From: Chimonanthus salicifolius
Lineage: Eukaryota; Streptophyta; Magnoliopsida; Laurales; Calycanthaceae
Reading direction: 5' to 3'
Assembly: GCA_013350335.1 (NCBI GenBank)
Contig: CM023532.1
Coordinates: 97,397,853 to 97,461,852, forward strand
Length of the DNA stretch: 64,000 nucleotides
This document shows, piece after piece, positions 36,501 through 47,298 of this stretch (positions are counted from its first letter, which is position 1; every line of letters begins with the position of its first letter). The translations under genes were made by a program, and so were the position numbers. The notes below the pieces were generated by a model that did no database searches, had not been told where the DNA came from, and was given only the letters and a program-made list of their open reading frames with translations.

Positions 36501-37185
36501 CATTACATGTTCATTTCATACATAGCATGATTTTATGGAATTTTGTCTCACATGTATTATTATGATATTATTTGCATGTTTTAACTAACCATGTGGTAGC
36601 CCTATTCGGAAACACTACTGGGCGCGTTGATCTAACGCCCTATCTATATCCTTAGTGGATGATGCAGGGAAAGGAAAGAACGTGGTTGGAGAAGAGGACC
36701 AAGCACGGAAACTTGGCCGGTTTGAATGATTTTGAATGGACTATTCATGGATTTGTTATTTGAATTATGTGGACAATGTAATTTGGTAGCTAGATTTGTT
36801 GGCATGTAATAAGTAGATAAGTAGATGCTGTGGATTAGTTTATTTTGGATGGTTGGATTGAATAGTAGAATAATATTAGTTAGTAATTTTGGAAAATAAG
36901 ATTATGTAATTTGCTATCTAATATTGAAAGAAATGGAATAGTCATAGGTTCTATTATAACCTCAGTTAGAATAAGACTAAGTTAATTCCGCAAGTTATAT
37001 ATATACCATGTGCGGATCAGTTTTATGGACTTAGTTCATACGCACATGGGCTTGGCCAGTTAAGGGTCGGATTTAGAGATCCGAACTTAACTCGCGTCGT
37101 GACACTCCGCCCCGATCACATGATATATTATATTTTTAAAAAAAATAAACTCTGAAAATTAGAATGAAAAGGGCGGGGTGTTACA
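33598..37185 (+). repeat. Solo LTR S5 (3,588 bp) in the pol gene of C
   Basis: TGTAACACCCC to GGGCGGGGTGTTACA; perfect TSD ATATT (33593-33597, 37186-37190). Plus strand: CT-rich patch near 34530-34545, donor-like TGGTAAGTTT at 34665-34674, at least seven TTCGGCCA hairpins between 34800 and 36020, GTAGGTTTCCTACC near 36173-36187, two GGAGGCCACACTCCG units (36319, 36396), CTAAC at 36632-36636 with TTAG ending 36654, and a U5 hairpin at 37059-37091. Confidence 0.93.
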
Positions 37186-37190
37186 ATATT

Positions 37191-37498
37191 GGACCATATG
37201 ATTAAATTATACATACTCCCATGGTTGTTGATATAAAGATTGAACTCTCGAATGGTGTTCAACATCTCCCATTCTGTTCTGATCAAGCATGCTACCGATG
37301 CATGTGATAGGCGGCTGAGAGCATCCTCCACCTTGTTTGCCTTGCCTGGATGATATCGAAGCGCGAATTCATAATCCGCCAGATACTCCATCCATCTACG
37401 CTGCCTCAGGTTGAGCTCCTTCTGATCAAATAAGTATTTCAAACTTTTATGATTAGAAAATACTTCAAACTTCTCACCGTAGAGGTAGTGTCTCCAAC
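37191..37498 (-). pseudogene. pol: RNase H C-terminus / connection region (element C)
   Basis: Between S5 and S6, reading [40 protein letters not shown] and [11 protein letters not shown] on the minus strand. Open through the segment. Joining across S6 gives FALK then SWRHYLYGE, and across S5 gives SN then MVTKIEQEQ, so both insertions cut one continuous gene. Confidence 0.9.
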
Positions 37499-37503
37499 TT
37501 TTG

Positions 37504-40500
37504 TGTAACGCCCCGCCCTCTCCGAGATAGAATCAGAATCTATTTTTTTTTTCTTAAAACATAACCATCGAAAGAGAGCGGGCGGCGTCACGACACGAGT
37601 TAAGTTCAGACTACTCAAGTCTGAACCTTAACTGGCCACCCATGTATACATGGACTAGACCATGATAACAAATCTCACATGGAACTAAACAATAACTTGC
37701 GGAATAAACTAGACTAACTGCGGAAATAGAATGAATAGATAGCCAGCAACAGTCTCAAATATTACTTAACCTAAACCACCATCCATAGTTTATAACCTAA
37801 TCAAACCATAGCAAAGTATTAACTTATTACATGTCCACAAACTATAATTCAAATGACAGTAATAAAGCAGTCCAATTCAACATTCAAGCACTTAGGCTTG
37901 GCTCCCCTCCCAGTCATCGACCTTCTCTTTCCCTTTCCTTGTACCTACATTCTCCTCTGAGGATAGAATTAGGGCGTTAGATCAACGCGACCAGTAGGTT
38001 CCCGAATCAGGGCTACCACATGATTAGCTTGTAAAACATGCATATATCAAATATATGATTATCAAAAACAGGTAAAACAATGCTATGAAATATGCACATG
38101 CAATGAGTCTCTCCCAACATGCACATTCATAGCCATCACTTGACGTGCCTCGCACCGTCAAGGTAAATCACAATAACATTTCTCCTGGCGGGACCTGCAT
38201 CGCCTAAGGAGACCAATGTCCTATCATCATCATAATTCTACTCCTGGTGGGACCTACATCACCTAAGGAGGTTCAGAGTTGCATTACAGTATATCACCGG
38301 AGAGTGGGCTCCGGGTTTCACAATCTTCATCCCATGCCATGCATGAGATGTCAATGCATTGTATGTCATTTGTAAACACATAGTATATCATTCAAAGCCA
38401 CATAAAATAAACAAGAGTCTCATAAACAAAACTAGGATAAAACTGTGGTTACAAGTAGGTACGAAACCTACTGAAGATTCATTTCAGTATTTGATCTTTC
38501 TTTAGCATCACCCGGTCACGACTCGTACGTCGTTCAACTTCCGGTACCTTGTCCATATAAGAATCAGTAAATCATACTATCTTTTACTTATTCATTCACA
38601 TCTAAGACCCAACCACATCATGCGGGGTTCGGCCATGCCCATGGCCGAACATCATCAACTTAGGATTTAATCTCCTTTTCCATTTAACCAATTCTTAAAT
38701 ACTTACCCCTTGAAACATGTATACCTCCTTGGTTTAACCTTCTTTCATGACCTTTCTCTATCCATTATCATCCTATTTACAGCTTTGCCACTAGGCTAAA
38801 CCATATCAAAACAATTATCATTTTATGGGGTTCGGCCCTATACCTGGCCGAACCTTGTATTCCCACTTATCGATCACCAAATGGTTCTCCATTGAAATAC
38901 TTTTAAACCCTTTATAAAATCATGGAAACAATAACAAACACAACCCATAAACTTAGTCCATTTATCCCAAAAACAGCCCATGGGGTTCGGCCATGCACAT
39001 GGCCGAACCCAATGGTTCTCATGATTTAATTGGTCCATCATCTACCCATGATTTGAATCAGTAACTTAACCTTAACATTGACATGGTTCAGCCCTATATT
39101 GGCCAACCAATAACAGCAAGTTAATCTTCATCAAATCACGTAAAACACCATAATTTATATGGTTTTTAACTCACCAAAATCATCAAATACTTTCATGGGG
39201 TTCGGCCATCCCAAGTGGCCGAACCCTATGTCCATGTCTTCGTCCTTATGAATATGTTTTAGGTCTCATTTAGACAAGTACTAATCAGTATAACATTACT
39301 GCACTTTTACCTCTCAAAACCATCCAAATAAGTTCATCACTTTGTCCAAATGACCATAACACTTCATGGGATTCGGCCATCCAAGATGGCCGATTCCAAT
39401 GGTCCATTTCATCAATTTTAATCCATGATTTAGACCCATGATACCTTCAGTCCTTATGTCATTCAAGTCCATGTTTTTAACCCTCTTTAAAACATGCATT
39501 TGAATCTTAAAGAAACATAAAAAACCAGTCCTCAAAACTTCATGGTTTCTATGTTTCAAAAACATCAAAACCAACCAATCTTTTACATGGGGTTCGGCCC
39601 TCCAAGGTGGCCGAACCCAATGATCATTTTTACCATTTTAAAACCTTTATTACTCAAGGTTAAAACCTTGGTGCATTCGGCCATCACCATGGCCCAATAC
39701 ACACCATTTTCTTACAACTTGTTTAACTTGAACACTTAAGAAATCTTACCAAATTTCCTTTGCCTATGATCCTTGCCTTCTCCCCTCTATTTTCTTCATT
39801 TCTTCCTTAATCCTTTGCTGATTTATGTTTGATTAATTGGTGCCAACACCTCTGCTGTTCAGCCAAGAAACGAATTTGGAGAGAGGGAGAGAAAGATGGG
39901 AATTTCTTGGATTTTCAATGTGAAAATCAGCCAAGAATGGTAACCTTTTCCTTTTGTAATTTCAGTCCCATCTTCCATTCATTTTCCCTCATTTAATCTT
40001 GCCAAAACCGATGGGATATTGGGTGTCATTTAAGATACCCCTTCACCCAAACGGTGCATCTATTCAAATCAGCCAATGCATCTCATTAAATGAGATGATG
40101 CCGCCCAACCTTGGTGTCCCTTGGCTTTGCCAAGGCACCTCTTCACTCTCAATGGCTGGGATTGATTTGATTGAGAGTTGGGTGAGATTTAAACTCCTTT
40201 CCACTTCCTCTTGACTCACTTGACTCATGATCTTTTTATTCCAGCTCAACTCATCCAACTCATTACATTTAATGCAACAAGTTTGAGTCAACTCTTTTCT
40301 TAAATCAAACTCACTCCAAATCAATCCAACTCAAGCTGAACTAACTCAAAACTGAACTCATCTGAGGGCCCACACGGTCATCCGTGGTCAGCTTGGTCAA
40401 CCCGGCCCATTGGGTCCCCAATCAGCCCCTTGACCCGTTTTGACAACATGACCAATTAATGGGCTGATTTTTGCCATTTCTAAATGGTTTTCACTTGTGC

Positions 40501-40819
40501 ATCAAGCCTGCCTATTTTTGCTATACTTGATTTCCAATCAGTTCAGCTTAACCCCATTTAATTTGAGCTTACACAATGGTCAAATCATCCATTATGACCC
40601 ATTGGGTCCAATTGGGCCCTTTGACCCATTTAGCCACTTTCGACCCAATTGATGTTCATTACCCATCCAATCAAACTTGACATTTATAATGTGCTCATAT
40701 GATCTTAATTTGAGCAATGGACCCCACCATTTCCTTATTTGACATCTCAAAATAATTAATTAATCACATCAGGGGCATTTTCGTAATTATCCACTTCGTT
40801 GAGAAATTGATGTGTTACA
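37504..40819 (-). repeat. Solo LTR S6 (3,316 bp), minus orientation, in the pol gene of C
   Basis: TGTAACGCCCCGCC (left) and TGATGTGTTACA (right); perfect TSD TTTTG (37499-37503, 40820-40824). Minus strand: donor-like TTGGTAAGAT (G at 39749), eight or more TTCGGCCA hairpins (38625-39690), CTAACGCCCTAATTCTATCC module at 37980-37961, U5 hairpin near 37603-37636. Units of CTCCTGGCGGGACC (38184) and CTCCTGGTGGGACC (38240) relate it to the LTR of C. Confidence 0.92.
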
Positions 40820-40824
40820 TTTTG

Positions 40825-41861
40825 AGTGCGAAGACCACTACAGCTAGTTCCAGATCATGTGTGGGATAAAGACGTTCATGTATCTTTAATTGTCTTGATC
40901 CAAATGCCACCACACGATGACATTGCATGAGTGAACACCCCAGTCCTTCTCCTGAAGCATCGCATTGTATTTCATAACCTTTGCCCTTTTCCGGAAAAAT
41001 TAAAATAGGAGCAGTTGTAAGTTTAGATTTCAGCTCCTCAAACCTCTGATTGTACAGATGTGACCACTCATACTTGACTTCTTTCTGAGTGAGTCGAGTC
41101 AATGGAGATGCTATTTTAGAAAAATCCATGATAAATTTCTGATAATAACCCACCAATCCTAAGAAACTGTGGATCTCGGTTACGTTCTTTGGCGCTTTCC
41201 AGTCTTTCACTGCCGCCACCTTAGCCGGATCCACGGCTATTCCTTCCTCGGATATAACATGTCCTAAGAAATTTACTTGAGATAGCCAGAACTCACACTT
41301 ACTGGCCTTGGCATATAGCTTGTTCTGCCTCAGAGTATTCAGGACTATCCGTAAGTGCTCTGCATGTTCCTCCCAACTCTTGGAATAGATCAAAATATCG
41401 TCAATGAACACGATAACGAACTGGTCCAAATACGGACGGAAGATCCTGTTCATTAAATCCAGGAACACAGCCGGCGCATTTGTGAGTCCAAATGGCATGA
41501 GTACAAACTCGTATATTCCATACTGCGTCCTGAAGGCTGTCTTCTCTATATCTTCCTCCCTAACCCGAATTTGATGATAACCAGACATCAAATCAATCTT
41601 TGAAAAATGGCTGGAACCCCTCAATTGATCGAATAAATCATCGATCCTGGGTAGAGGGTACTTGTTCCGGATAGTTAGCTGATTTAGCTTCCGATAATCT
41701 ACACACATTCGGAGTGAACTGTCCTTCTTCTTTACAAACAACACTGGAGCTCCCCATGACGATGTGTTGTTTCGGATGCAACCCAGCCTTAGTAGTTCAT
41801 CAATCTGCTTCTTTAGCTCAGACATCTCTACTGGCGCCATCCGATAATGTGGTAAAGACAC
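40825..41861 (-). pseudogene. pol: Reverse transcriptase and RNase H N-terminus (element C)
   Basis: Open for about 345 codons. RT motifs: [68 protein letters not shown] and the catalytic [11 protein letters not shown] with both Asp residues present. Then [15 protein letters not shown], the [11 protein letters not shown] thumb region and RNase H start ([28 protein letters not shown]). This is the only RT in the window with an intact FIDD box in an unbroken frame. Upstream it is out of frame with protease, so a single frameshift near 41850 prevents one Pol precursor. Confidence 0.9.
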
Positions 41862-42454
41862 TGGTGCAGTGCCAGGGTATAACTGGATTTCGAAATTAGT
41901 TCTTTTGGAAACACATCCGCAAATTCTTTTACAATTGCCGGAAGTTCAGTAATTGGTGTTTTATTTATGATGATATTATTCAATACCACGTGGTTCAACC
42001 CTTCCTGCAGTCCACTCTGCTTGTTTGCACGTACTACGTATTGCTTTCCCTCAGGTGACCAGAATGTCACTCTTCGGCGATAACAGTCAATGTTAGCCTG
42101 GAACTTAGCCAACCAATCCATGCCGAAGATTATATCATACTCTGTCATGTCGAGTACTAGATAATTGAACTCAAATCTGAGTCCAGCTAGTTCAGTATTA
42201 ACTGCCGTGCATATAAGTCCCAATGCCGAGTCTCTGACAGGGGACACAATTGTGAGTGTTGTGGCTAATTTTTGAACTAAGGTACCGGTAGCAGTTATAA
42301 ATGATGCAGTTATGAAGGAGTGTGAAGCTCCAGAATCAAATAGTGCATATGCATAAGAACTACTCACTACCGCCATACCTTGAATCACCGAATGATCCTC
42401 ATCCGCTGGAGAAGTTAAAGTAAACAATCGTCCAGCTCCACTAGGATTAGGCAC
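41828..42454 (-). pseudogene. pol: Protease (element C)
   Basis: Retropepsin-like aspartic protease: YALFDSGASHSFITASF carries the DSG active site, followed by [18 protein letters not shown], typical of the chromovirus protease C-terminal half. The region leads to FADVFPKEL at the RT border, where a frameshift diverts the last 25 residues. Overlap with RT by 34 bp reflects that frameshift. Confidence 0.88.
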
Positions 42455-42580
42455 CCGTCTTGCCTGGTTATACGTCCTGCCTCCTCGGGAGTTAACTAGT
42501 CTGGTTGGTGGACGAAACGATCCTCTGGAGTAAAAAAACCTATTGAGTTTTGGACAATCCTTCCGGAGATGACCCAGCTG
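42455..42580 (-). pseudogene. gag: gag C-terminus of element C, after the D insertion
   Basis: Reads QLGHLRKDCPK then a basic R/S/G-rich tail into protease. Together with CFHCD at 53705 it restores a CX2CX4HX4C zinc knuckle; the D insertion cuts it right after the second Cys and the following Asp. A TAA lies within the tail (FYSRG region). Confidence 0.85.
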
Positions 42581-44000
42581 ATCACTGTAACACTCCGATT
42601 TCTCAATAAGATGAATATTTACGAAAATGCCCCTGGATTGGTAAATTTATTAATTATGATGTTAAATGAGAAAATAGTGGGGCCCATTGTTCAAATTAAG
42701 ATCCTATGAACATATTTTAAGGGTCAAATTATAACGGATGAATAATGTACATCAAATTAGGTCAAAATGGTTAATTGGGTCAAAGAATTCTCAACGGTTG
42801 GAATAATTACGAAAATGCCCCTGGATTGGTGAATTCAATAAATGTGATTGTAAATAAGGAAATAGTGGGGCCCATTGCTCAAATTAAGATCATATGAGCA
42901 CATTATGAATGTCAAGTTTGATTGGATGGGTAATTTCTCAATGAAGTGGATAAATTACGAAAATGCCCCTGATGTGTTAAATTAATTATTTTGTGATGTT
43001 AAGTAAGGAAATGGTATGGCCCATTGCTCAAATTAAGATCATATGAGCACATTATGAATGTCAAGTTTGATTGGATGGGTAATTTACATCAATTGGGTCG
43101 AAAATGGCTAAATGGGTCAAAGGGCCCAAATGGGACCCATCGGGTCTTACTGGATTATTTGACCGCTTTGTGATTTTAAATTAAATGGGGTTAAGCCTAT
43201 TTGATTGGAAATCAAGTGGAGAAAAAATGGGTAGGCTTGATCCATATGTAAAAACCAATTAGAAATGACCAAAATACCATAATTGGGTCATGGAGTCAAA
43301 AACGGGTCAAGGAGCTAAAAGTGGACCCAACGGGTCGAGTTGACTATGGTTGACCGTGTGGACCCTCTAGGGAGTTAAAACACGAGTTAAATCAGTTTAG
43401 TGGGACTGAAGTGAGTTGGAATTAAATCAAGGGTTGAGTTAACTCATGTGCATTGAATTAAATGCATTAATTATGGTGAGTTGGACATTGAGTTGAGTGA
43501 GTCAAAAATGGAAGTCAAATGGGCTGAAAATTCAGTGAGTTAAGTGGAATATGAGGAGGTGTGGTGATCTCAAACAAACCAAAACAAGTCCCACACGTTG
43601 GGGACTTGTTATGGAGAGTTTCATGCAAAACATTAAATGGAATATGGGGGGTTTCTATTCCATTTGGAAACCCCAAGCCTTCAATGTTGGAATGCCAATA
43701 GGTGCATTTGTTGGCAGCAAGTGTCCCATTGGTTTAGGCAAGAATTGATGAGGAAGTGGAGGGGTTTTGAGGGCTGAATTATTAAAGGAAACAAACACCA
43801 TCTTAGCCATTTTTCACCATTGAAAAGCCAAGATTCTCCATCTCTCTCTCCCTCTCTCCAATTCATTTGCTTAAGTGGAACAGCAGAGGTTTTTAGCATC
43901 AATTATTCAAGCTTAAACCAGCAAGGAATTAAGAAAGAAGGAAGGAAATAAGAAGGAAAGGAAGCAAGGATCAAAAGGCAAGACAAGAGCTTGGAATTTG

Positions 44001-46262
44001 GTAAGTGTTTCATGGACTTTTGGATTAATAAAGTGGGATATGTATTGGGCCATGGTCATGGCCGAATACACCAGTGTTTAACCTTGATTATGAAGGATTT
44101 AAAATGGTAAAAAACCATTGGGTTCGGCCACCATGGAGGGCTGAACCCCATGTAAGAGATGGCTTGGTTTTCATGTTTTGAAACATGAAAACCATGGATT
44201 TTGTGGACTGTTTTTGGGTTTTGATTTAAGATTTAAATACATGTTTTAGAATGGTTAAAAAACATGGATCTGACTGACATAGGGACTGAAGTTTATATGG
44301 TCTAAAATCAGTGGATTAAAAGATGGAAATGGACCATTGGGTTCGGCCACTTAGCATGGCCGAACCCCATGAAAACAAGTGGCTAGTTTTGATGGTTTTT
44401 AGAAGTTAAAACCATATAAGTTGGGACTGATGTTAGATGTTTGTAATAGATTTAAAATACATGTTTTAAAGAGGGTTAAAACATGAGTTTGGATATAAGA
44501 AAAGGTGGAAGTTATGTGGTCTAAATCAGTGGATTAAAATTGGAAAAAATTGACCATGGGGATCGGCCATCCAAGATGATCGAATCCCATGGAGTTGTGT
44601 TGATTTTGGATGTTTGTTTGAAAGGTAAAACCTGATTTTTATTTACTGTTATTACATGATTATCTGAGGTTTAAAAACAGTAAACATAACCATTGGGTTC
44701 GGCCACCATGGAGGGCCGAACCCCATGTAAAAGAATCTTGGTTTTCATGTTGGGAAACATGGAAACCATGGACTTTTATGGACTGTTTGGATGAATTTAG
44801 TTAGAGGGTTTCTAAGAGATATAAGGGCAGCAAAAGGGTACTGATATTGCATGATTTAAATAACACCTAATGCATGTTTGAAGGATCAATTCATGGACAT
44901 AGGGTTCGGCCAACTTGAATGGCCGAACCCCATGAAAGAGATTGATGATTGTTGTGAAATCAAAGAGTTAGAAACCATGCAATACCATGGGGTTTCTATA
45001 GGAGTTTAAATAGAATTAGGTTTACTGTTTTTATGCCTAAGATACAGGATAAATGATGAAAGATTATTAGAAGAATTGAATCCCAAAGAGCCATGAGGTT
45101 CGGCCATGTGAATGGCCGAACCCCATGGGTTGCTTTATGGTTTTTATTTTGTTTACTTAGGGTTATGGTTACTGATTTGGGTCAGCCTTTGGATGGCTGA
45201 ACCATGTATTGATCATGGTTGAATTAGCATGATTAAACCATGAGTGATCATGGTGATAATCAGATCAAGAGAACCATTGGGTTCGGCCATGTGCATGGCC
45301 AAATCCCATGGGGCTAGCTTTGGGATGAATGGACCAAGATTTATGGGTTTTCCTATGTATGTTAAATGAAATAAGCTTGCTGTTTTGGGTTGGCCATGGG
45401 ATAGCTGAACCTTGTAGTTAATATGGCTAAATGGTAGAGCCTAACTTGTAAACAAATGATGGGATCATTGTGTAGGAGGATCATAGTGTTCGGCCATTGA
45501 TTGTTTTGTTGGAGATTATGACTTGGTTGTATGAGTTGGATTAAGTAAACATATGGATTTATCTTTGGACTTAGTGATAAGTAAATAACCAGCCACTAAG
45601 GTAGATTACTTTTATGAACTTTGATTATGAGCAAGATTAGACATTGGTTATACCAATGGCAAATCTGTGAATACAAGTCAAACGAAGGGATTGATCAAAG
45701 GACTCACATGATGTAGTTGGGTCTTAGATATGAATGAACAAGTAAGTGATAGTATGATTTATTGATTGTTATATGGAGAAGGTACTTGAAGTTGAACGAC
45801 GTGCGAGTCGTGACCGGGTGACGCGAAAGAAAGATCAAGTACTGAAGTGAATCTTCAGTAGGTTTCCTACCTTTATTGTAACCACTATTTCATATGCTGT
45901 TTTATGTTGATTTCGATAACTTATATGATTGTAAAGTTATGTTTCTAAATGACATGTTTGCATAGACATCTCATGCATGGCATGGGATGATGGTGTTGTA
46001 ACCGGAGGCCACACTCCGTCGGGGCGTCCGAAAGACCACTGTGGCTTACCTTGATGATGAGAATCCCGTCAAGTGATGGCTATGTTGAATGGTGATGGGT
46101 GGGACTCATTACATGTTCATTTCATACATAGCATGTTTTTATGGAATTTTGTCTCACATGTATTATTATTATGTATATGCATGTTTTATATGCTAACATG
46201 TGGTAGCCCTGATTCGGGAACCTACTGGGCGCGTTGATCTAACGCCCTAATTCTATCCTCAG
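44001..46262 (+). other. Putative intron inside the D LTR
   Basis: GTAAGT at 44001-44006 follows a purine-rich stretch downstream of a CT-rich initiation-like patch. At the other end CTAAC (46239-46243) is followed after 15-20 nt by TTCTATCCTCAG, a good plant U2 branch point plus acceptor. The donor-like site is recognisable in most LTRs here and the branch/acceptor module in all full-length ones. The interval contains the hairpin array. An alternative acceptor is GCAG at 46271-46274. No transcript evidence. Confidence 0.45.
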
Positions 46263-46586
46263 AGGAGATTGCAGGTACAAGCAAGGGGAAAGGAAAGGTC
46301 ATTGACCAGGAGGGGAGCTGAGCCTAAGTGCTTTAATGATGGATTTGGATTACGTTATATTACTGTCATTTGAATACTATTGTTGGACATGTAATAATTC
46401 GTTATTTGCTATGGTTTGATTAGGATAATAACCTGTGGATGGTTGATCTATGTTATTTAATATTTAAGACTGTTACTTGCTATCTCGTCTTTCTATTCCG
46501 CAATTATCTAGATTATTCCGCATGTTGATGTTAGTTCCATGTGTGGTTCACTATCATGGTCTATTCCATGTACACATGGGTGGCCA

Positions 46587-46620
46587 GTTAAGGTTCAGAC
46601 TTGGGTAGTCTGAACTTAAC
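46587..46620 (+). other. U5 hairpin of element D
   Basis: Arms GTTAAGGTTCAGACT and AGTCTGAACTTAAC with loop TGGGT; 14 pairs and one bulged G. Homologous hairpins occur in the other LTRs with paired base changes, for example TCGGAT/ATCCGA in S5. Confidence 0.75.
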
Positions 46621-46712
46621 TCGCGTCGTGACGCCGCCCGCTCTCTTCCGATGTTTATTTTAAAAAAAAAAATTAGACTCTGAAATTCTCGGAAAGGGCG
46701 GGGCGTTACAGT

Positions 46713-46724
46713 TGGTATCAGAGC
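46713..46724 (+). other. Primer-binding site of element D
   Basis: TGGTATCAGAGC two bases after the 5' LTR, initiator-Met tRNA type. Confidence 0.93.
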
Positions 46725-47298
46725 GAAACGGGAAGTTGAATCTTCCGAAGTAAGATTAAGACGGTTTCATGTCTCATTGACGGATAAGAATCCCAACTGA
46801 CCAACTCTTCGGAGTCCGCTGACTGGGGGCCGGATTAATTTACTTCGTAGACTCAGACTGAACAATCAATCTGAGAACAACAAAGATTGCAAAGGAAGTA
46901 TAGTCAACATAAATGGATATACCAAACATAGCAACATCGGAAACACTTCCCTGATATCCCCAAATGGAGAAACAAACACATGATACTTAGGGAGGTTTTC
47001 CCGAGAACAAGAGAACATAAAGACTTCCCCAAATTGAGAAATGATACTTGATACTTAGGAAGTTTCCCCAAAAAACAAAGAAATACAAAGAGTGCTTATT
47101 TGGCAATTTTCCCCAAGGACAAGAAACACAAGATGTTTATTTGGTAAAATTCCCCAAACACGTGACATTATATGATACATAGGAAGAATCCCCAAATAAG
47201 AAGTACAAGATGTTGATTAGGGAAAATTCCCCAAAACAATGATTTGTTTGATTTGATTTATGGTTGTTATTGATATGTTTTGTTGCTGTTATACAGAT
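46725..47298 (+). other. Leader of element D with TCCCCAAA repeats
   Basis: Non-coding. AAGTAAGAT (46748-46756) resembles a splice donor; ACTC-TTCG-GAGT is a tetraloop hairpin (46804-46815). About eight copies of TTCCCCAAA-like motifs recur every 30-50 nt from 46955 to 47235. It ends with TTGCTGTTATACAG (47283-47296), a good splice acceptor two bases before the ORF start codon. Confidence 0.6.

Larger units (their letters stand above)
42586..46710 (+). repeat. 5' LTR of element D (4,125 bp)
   Basis: TGTAACACTCC to GGGCGGGGCGTTACA. The first 500 bp are three tandem, diverged copies of the LTR start (near 42586, 42800 and 42945). Then come the pyrimidine patch (43840-43858), purine-rich leader, donor GGTAAGTG (44000), nine or more TTCGGCCA hairpins (44040-45500), GTAGGTTTCCTACC (45858-45871), one GGAGGCCACACTCCG unit, CTAAC (46239-46243) with TCAG ending 46262, U5 hairpin 46587-46620 and the A-run plus GC-rich end. 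Confidence 0.95.

Noticed and set aside
43551..43748. 65-codon ORF repeated at 50462-50659
   Set aside because: Same position in the two D LTRs; no codon-level constraint visible and no family match.
44040..45500. MITE cluster or tRNA-like elements for the TTCGGCCA hairpins
   Set aside because: Units are only about 30 bp, without TSDs or transposon ends, and keep position within LTRs of different copies.
47260..47298. Upstream ATG start for the D accessory ORF
   Set aside because: It adds a hydrophobic, Cys-rich stretch that coincides with a T-rich acceptor-like tract and has no counterpart in C.
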